This document shows positions 60,301 through 64,000 of a DNA stretch of 64,000 bases, piece by piece. The notes beneath the pieces were generated by a model. It was given only the letters and a program-made list of their open reading frames with translations, searched no databases and had not been told where the DNA came from. The DNA comes from Trichopria drosophilae (lineage: Eukaryota > Arthropoda > Insecta > Hymenoptera > Diapriidae): contig CM059583.1 of the NCBI GenBank assembly GCA_030407085.1, positions 42,749,001 to 42,813,000 on the forward strand, read 5' to 3'. Each line of letters begins with the position of its first letter. The first letter of the stretch is position 1. Both the position numbers and the translations under genes were made by a program.

Positions 60301-61450
60301 CTGAAGTGCTCCTTAAAACAGAAGCTTCTTAAGCCATAACAAAAAGCCAAATCCACCCCGTTCTTGAAAATAGACACCTTAAAGATTGATTTGATGTTTT
60401 TTGTTTAATAGCATATGCTTCTGCGAAATAAATGAATTTGAGACGGATTGACAATAAGTCTAATTGGGTTTTAAAAAAACGCGTCCATTAGTTATAATAG
60501 TTGAAATTAATTGTTAAAAATACGTTTGTGTTGAAATTTTCTATTACTTAATATTGTTGATTCTTTTACAATGTACGATAGACATTTTTTGCGGGAACTA
60601 AGGTTTTACTGTTAATAATTGAATTTGTTAACATTTCGAAGAAAAGTGATTTTTGATACAAAAATTATTACGTTAAACTAATTCTTAGACCTTAAGAAAA
60701 TTTGGAAAATATAAGAAACAAAATCATCTTCATTTTCAAGAATGGGTTTTTTTAAACTTAGATTTTTAATATTAACCCAATTCGTCGATTAAGAAACCTT
60801 ATTAGCTCCTTTTAAATTGTTTTTTAACTAAAGTTTTTTGTAATGTTTACCGTCCCTGCGAACTGCGATGTCTGTTAAACTTATTTCATGTAGACTCGGT
60901 CTAACAACTGACTATTGTATGCGTTATATGCCATAGACCTTAGATTGATATAAATATAAATTGTTAGAACAAAGCAGTGCATGGGGGACAGTTGTGCCAA
61001 GCAAGAAGGAAATCACGATCGGCAATAAACGCATCGTGGATTTCGTTGACTGCCTATCGTTAGCCAAACAAAAAAGACAAAATCGAAATATCTACATAGG
61101 GCGAGTATTTATACCTATATATGAGTTGATTTTATATACATATATAAATATATATATATTTACACAAAGCATTGAGCAAAGAATATGTGCGCTTAGAAAA
61201 GCATACGACTTGTTTACGTTATTGTGGTTAATGTTGATAATTGTTGCCTAGTTCACGTGCCAATGTGTTGTATTATATGATAAAATAGAAGAAATAAATG
61301 TTACTAGATTAAATGTTACGTTTGCACAATGTATTTTCCTTTCATAAATTATCCTTCACATCCATTCATTTTAACTATAGATGCAAAGATCAGACGATGC
61401 AAAGTTAGGTTTCAGAGAAAACAGCAACAATAAAAACTTTAGAATTTAAT
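57400..61450. other. Downstream of na, no gene recognised
   Basis: Open frames at 58526-58956, 59278-59559 and 60961-61251 have no family resemblance, no plausible splice context and A/T-driven composition. Part of this stretch may be a long 3' UTR of na. The palindrome-free, low-GC sequence shows nothing else I can support. Confidence 0.5.
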
Positions 61451-61454
61451 CTAA

Positions 61455-62372
61455 CCCTTTTCATGCCAAACGGCCATAATTTTTTCATGTTTTTCAAGTG
61501 CATATTGATGACACCTGTTGTACGTACTTTTCAAATCTGCTATTATATTAGTTTTGTTCTGTGACGTTTGATTTTTTTCAAAATGGCGGTTAATTTACAA
61601 AAAAACTTTACTTTTAAAATTTTTTTTTTACCGAACCAATATGGCGGCTTTTACACGCATTTTTACGTTTTTTTTTCATTTGATTGTATGTTTTTAGTCT
61701 ATTACATTTACTTTTTCAATAGATTTATTATGTTTATCTCAGTTTGATATCGATTATGAAAGAAGATAGAATATTTTCCATAATTTTTTAATTCCATACA
61801 ATCATGTATTGTTATTTTCTTGCATAATCGACCTCTAACTGAGATATACTCAATAAATCTATATTATAATAAAAATATAATATTTACAGCCATTTTGAAT
61901 TCCATATCATCTTGTATTGATATTTTCTAGCATAATCTGATCAGACTGAAATAAATATAACAAAACTATTCAAAAAGTTAACGTTAGGGACTAAAAACAT
62001 TAAAAAAAATAAAAAAAACGTTAAAAATGCGTGTGAAAGCCGCCATATTGGATCGGCCATTTTCAATTTTGACCTTCTGCGTCGGTTAAATTTTAGTTGT
62101 GGTTATTATTCCAAGGGATCTAGATACTTGTGTCGATTCGTCAACGGGAACATTATTAGCCAGTACCTTAAACAAATAAAAAAATGTTAAAAGTCACGTT
62201 TTTTGTAAATTAAACGCCATTTTGAAAAATCAAAGCCATAGAACAAAAATAATAGCAGATTTGAAAAATACGGACAACAGTATGTTAGAAAATATGATTT
62301 TCAAATTGGTTTGCTTATTATTAAACAGATAAATATTCACTTGAAAACCATGAAATAATTTACGGCCGCGTG
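61455..62372. mobile_element. Possible TTAA-type inverted-repeat element
   Basis: The left end CCCTTTTCATGCCAAACGG and the right end, complementary to GGATTTCCATGCCACGCGG, match imperfectly over about 35 nt, including CGGCC and TTTCATG. TTAA adjoins the right end (62373-62376) and CTAA the left. The interior has the dispersed GCCATATTGG / GGCGG repeat in both orientations. Confidence 0.5.
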
Positions 62373-62913
62373 GCATGGAAATCCTTAAGGAAATAATTTT
62401 GAATAAAAGTTACAAACTTCGAGCTCTGTAAAGGCAATTTTAATCACTGCAGACTGTATGCTAGAAAATACCAAAGAGATTACTAGAAAACTGACCTAGA
62501 ATTTTCGGAAATATATAAAAATCACTTGTTTCCAAAAATTCTCAATTAGTGCTCAATTAATTTCTTTGGAATTTTCTAAGATACCGTCTATAGTAATTCA
62601 TATTGCCCATACGAAGCCCGAATTTTAAAAAATCGATTCAGTATTTTTTTATTTACGGTTTTCAGCGAAATTTCCTGCCATTTTGGCTGAACACTTTAGA
62701 ATCCCCTTAATGAAGTACAGTGCAAATATGAATATACAGGATGGGCCATTTTAATCGATCCATTCAAATCTCTCGGAAAGTAAGCATTATACAAAAAAAC
62801 AGCGTTGAAACAAAATTTGTTATGGAAGTGGGGCCCATCTCTCTGCGATATTGGTTTTGACCAATAAGAAAAAAGAAAAGGAAGGAGCGAGAAATTTTAC
62901 GTTCGAAATGATA

Positions 62914-63139
62914 GTTAATAATTTTCTAAAGTAACCTTCAGAAGATCACACATTGAAAAATCGTCCAGAAGCTGTTTTCTTTGAACTTCCGAGAATTTAT
63001 GTGCGAACAAATGTTTGTGCAGTCGTGTTAATAATTTTCTAGAGTGATCTTCAGAAGGTCAAATATCGAAAAATCGTCCAGAAGATGTTTTCTTTGAACT
63101 TCCGAGAATTTATGTGCGAACAAATGATACGCAGTCATG
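62914..63139. repeat. Two-copy tandem repeat, 113-bp unit
   Basis: Units begin GTTAATAATTTTCT at 62914 and 63027. Both contain AAAAATCGTCCAGAAG, TTTTCTTTGAACTTCC and GTGCGAACAAATG. They differ by a few substitutions. No ORF. Confidence 0.85.
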
Positions 63140-63675
63140 TGATCTTAACAAAGGTGATCAAGATGACCTTGTAGTCAACTCTCAATGTGATTTTAAAGCC
63201 ACAGTGATTTCTTTTTAATGAAGAACTTTAATTTAATTGGTAAACTTTTTTTAGCATTACCGAGAAACAACGACATGAACGTAATAAGATCTGTTTTATT
63301 TGTGGTGCTTAGTTACCTCTCTCGTACCCTTAACTCTCACTATTGAGATATCGTATATTACAATTTTTTCAAGTTTTCATGCTAAAGTTTAATGTTAAAT
63401 ATTTTAAACACAGTTGTGGTTTTTATTACTTGTTCAAAGTTGCCTCCATTACCTTCAACATACAACAATATTATAAGGAGGATAATCAACCATATAATGA
63501 AATTTTATGTACAAAATAAGAGTATTTTATCGAATTTTAATTTCTATTTCTATTATAAAATAAAGTTAGAATAGGGAAGCCATGGTAATAATCAAATAAG
63601 CTGGAAAAATATGAAGACGGTAGTTAAATTAATTTAAGAAACAGGAGATAATAATCAATAATATTCAATATTCAT

Positions 63676-64000
63676 CCCGAGTAAAAAAAATGTTTCCGAT
63701 AAATTTCTCTGAAGTTTCCTTACAGTTTCTTATTTATGTTTCCAAAAAGTTACTTACATGGGACGATTAGAAACTTAGAGAGACATTCCAGAAACGTTGA
63801 ATGAGAGATCCCGAAGACAACTTCCGTGCAAGATGAAAGAAACTCAAGAGAAACGTGTTCTTAGATAGTCACAATCAATGTCCGAGAAAACATCGAGAAG
63901 CTTGTGGGAAAGGTTTAGTAAGAAATTTGTTATAAATATGCTGAAAATCACTGTGCAACATGGGAGGCATATTTATTGATCAGCTTTATAAAAACTTATA
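63676..64000. mobile_element. Left part of another CCCGAGTAAAAA-ended element (truncated by the window)
   Basis: AT|CCCGAGTAAAAAAAATG resembles the left tip of the element at 38464. The sequence after it is made of GTTTCC / GGAAAC and GAAACTT words in both orientations, as expected for the self-complementary body. The right end is not within the window. Confidence 0.5.

Noticed and set aside
58526..61251. Several ORFs of 60-96 codons downstream of na
   Set aside because: No domain, no splice context, A/T-driven composition; indistinguishable from chance.

Overview
The window is AT-rich animal DNA with split genes, GT-AG introns and very heavy transposon debris. It fits an insect. The channel protein it encodes resembles what I remember of hymenopteran (bee/wasp/ant) narrow abdomen proteins more than Drosophila, but that placement is from memory and untested.

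The window is dominated by one gene on the + strand. It is the insect NALCN-type sodium leak channel (narrow abdomen, na), spread over about 47.5 kb (9863-57313). I could trace 28 coding exons whose splice phases join without a break into one reading frame of 5325 nt (1774 codons plus stop). All four channel domains, the four pore signatures (Glu, Glu, Lys, Glu, i.e. EEKE) and the conserved C-terminal helices and tail are present, so the gene looks intact. The first coding exon and the promoter are the least certain parts. One intron near the 3' end appears to use a GC donor.

Left of na, positions 183-1388 hold the last two coding exons of an ABCC-type (MRP5-like) ABC transporter, with polyadenylation signals before 1.85 kb. 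Between the two genes (about 2-8.5 kb) lie a broken antisense LINE with an RNase H domain, a foldback element, a large palindromic TA-flanked element and one copy of an 8-bp-TSD element. A CpG-rich stretch and a TATA/Inr pair at 8.5-9.4 kb are the likely start region of na.

The intron at 18939-39498 (20.5 kb), between the exons for domain II S1-S3 and S4-S5, is a transposon graveyard: a decayed reverse transcriptase, a decayed transposon-type ORF, nested short inverted-repeat elements, a pogo-like MITE, a transposase remnant between long inverted repeats, and a perfect 181-bp inverted repeat. It also contains one intact antisense ORF of 484 codons (32808-34262). This has a retropepsin-like fold whose catalytic Asp-Thr-Gly reads Asn-Thr-Gly. 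It is the best candidate here for an undescribed, possibly domesticated gene.

The 3' introns of na contain another LINE fragment of the first family, several TTAA-flanked elements, and a short displaced copy of the exon for the domain IV voltage sensor, flanked by 18-bp direct repeats. Downstream of na (57.4-64 kb) I recognise no gene, only repeats.
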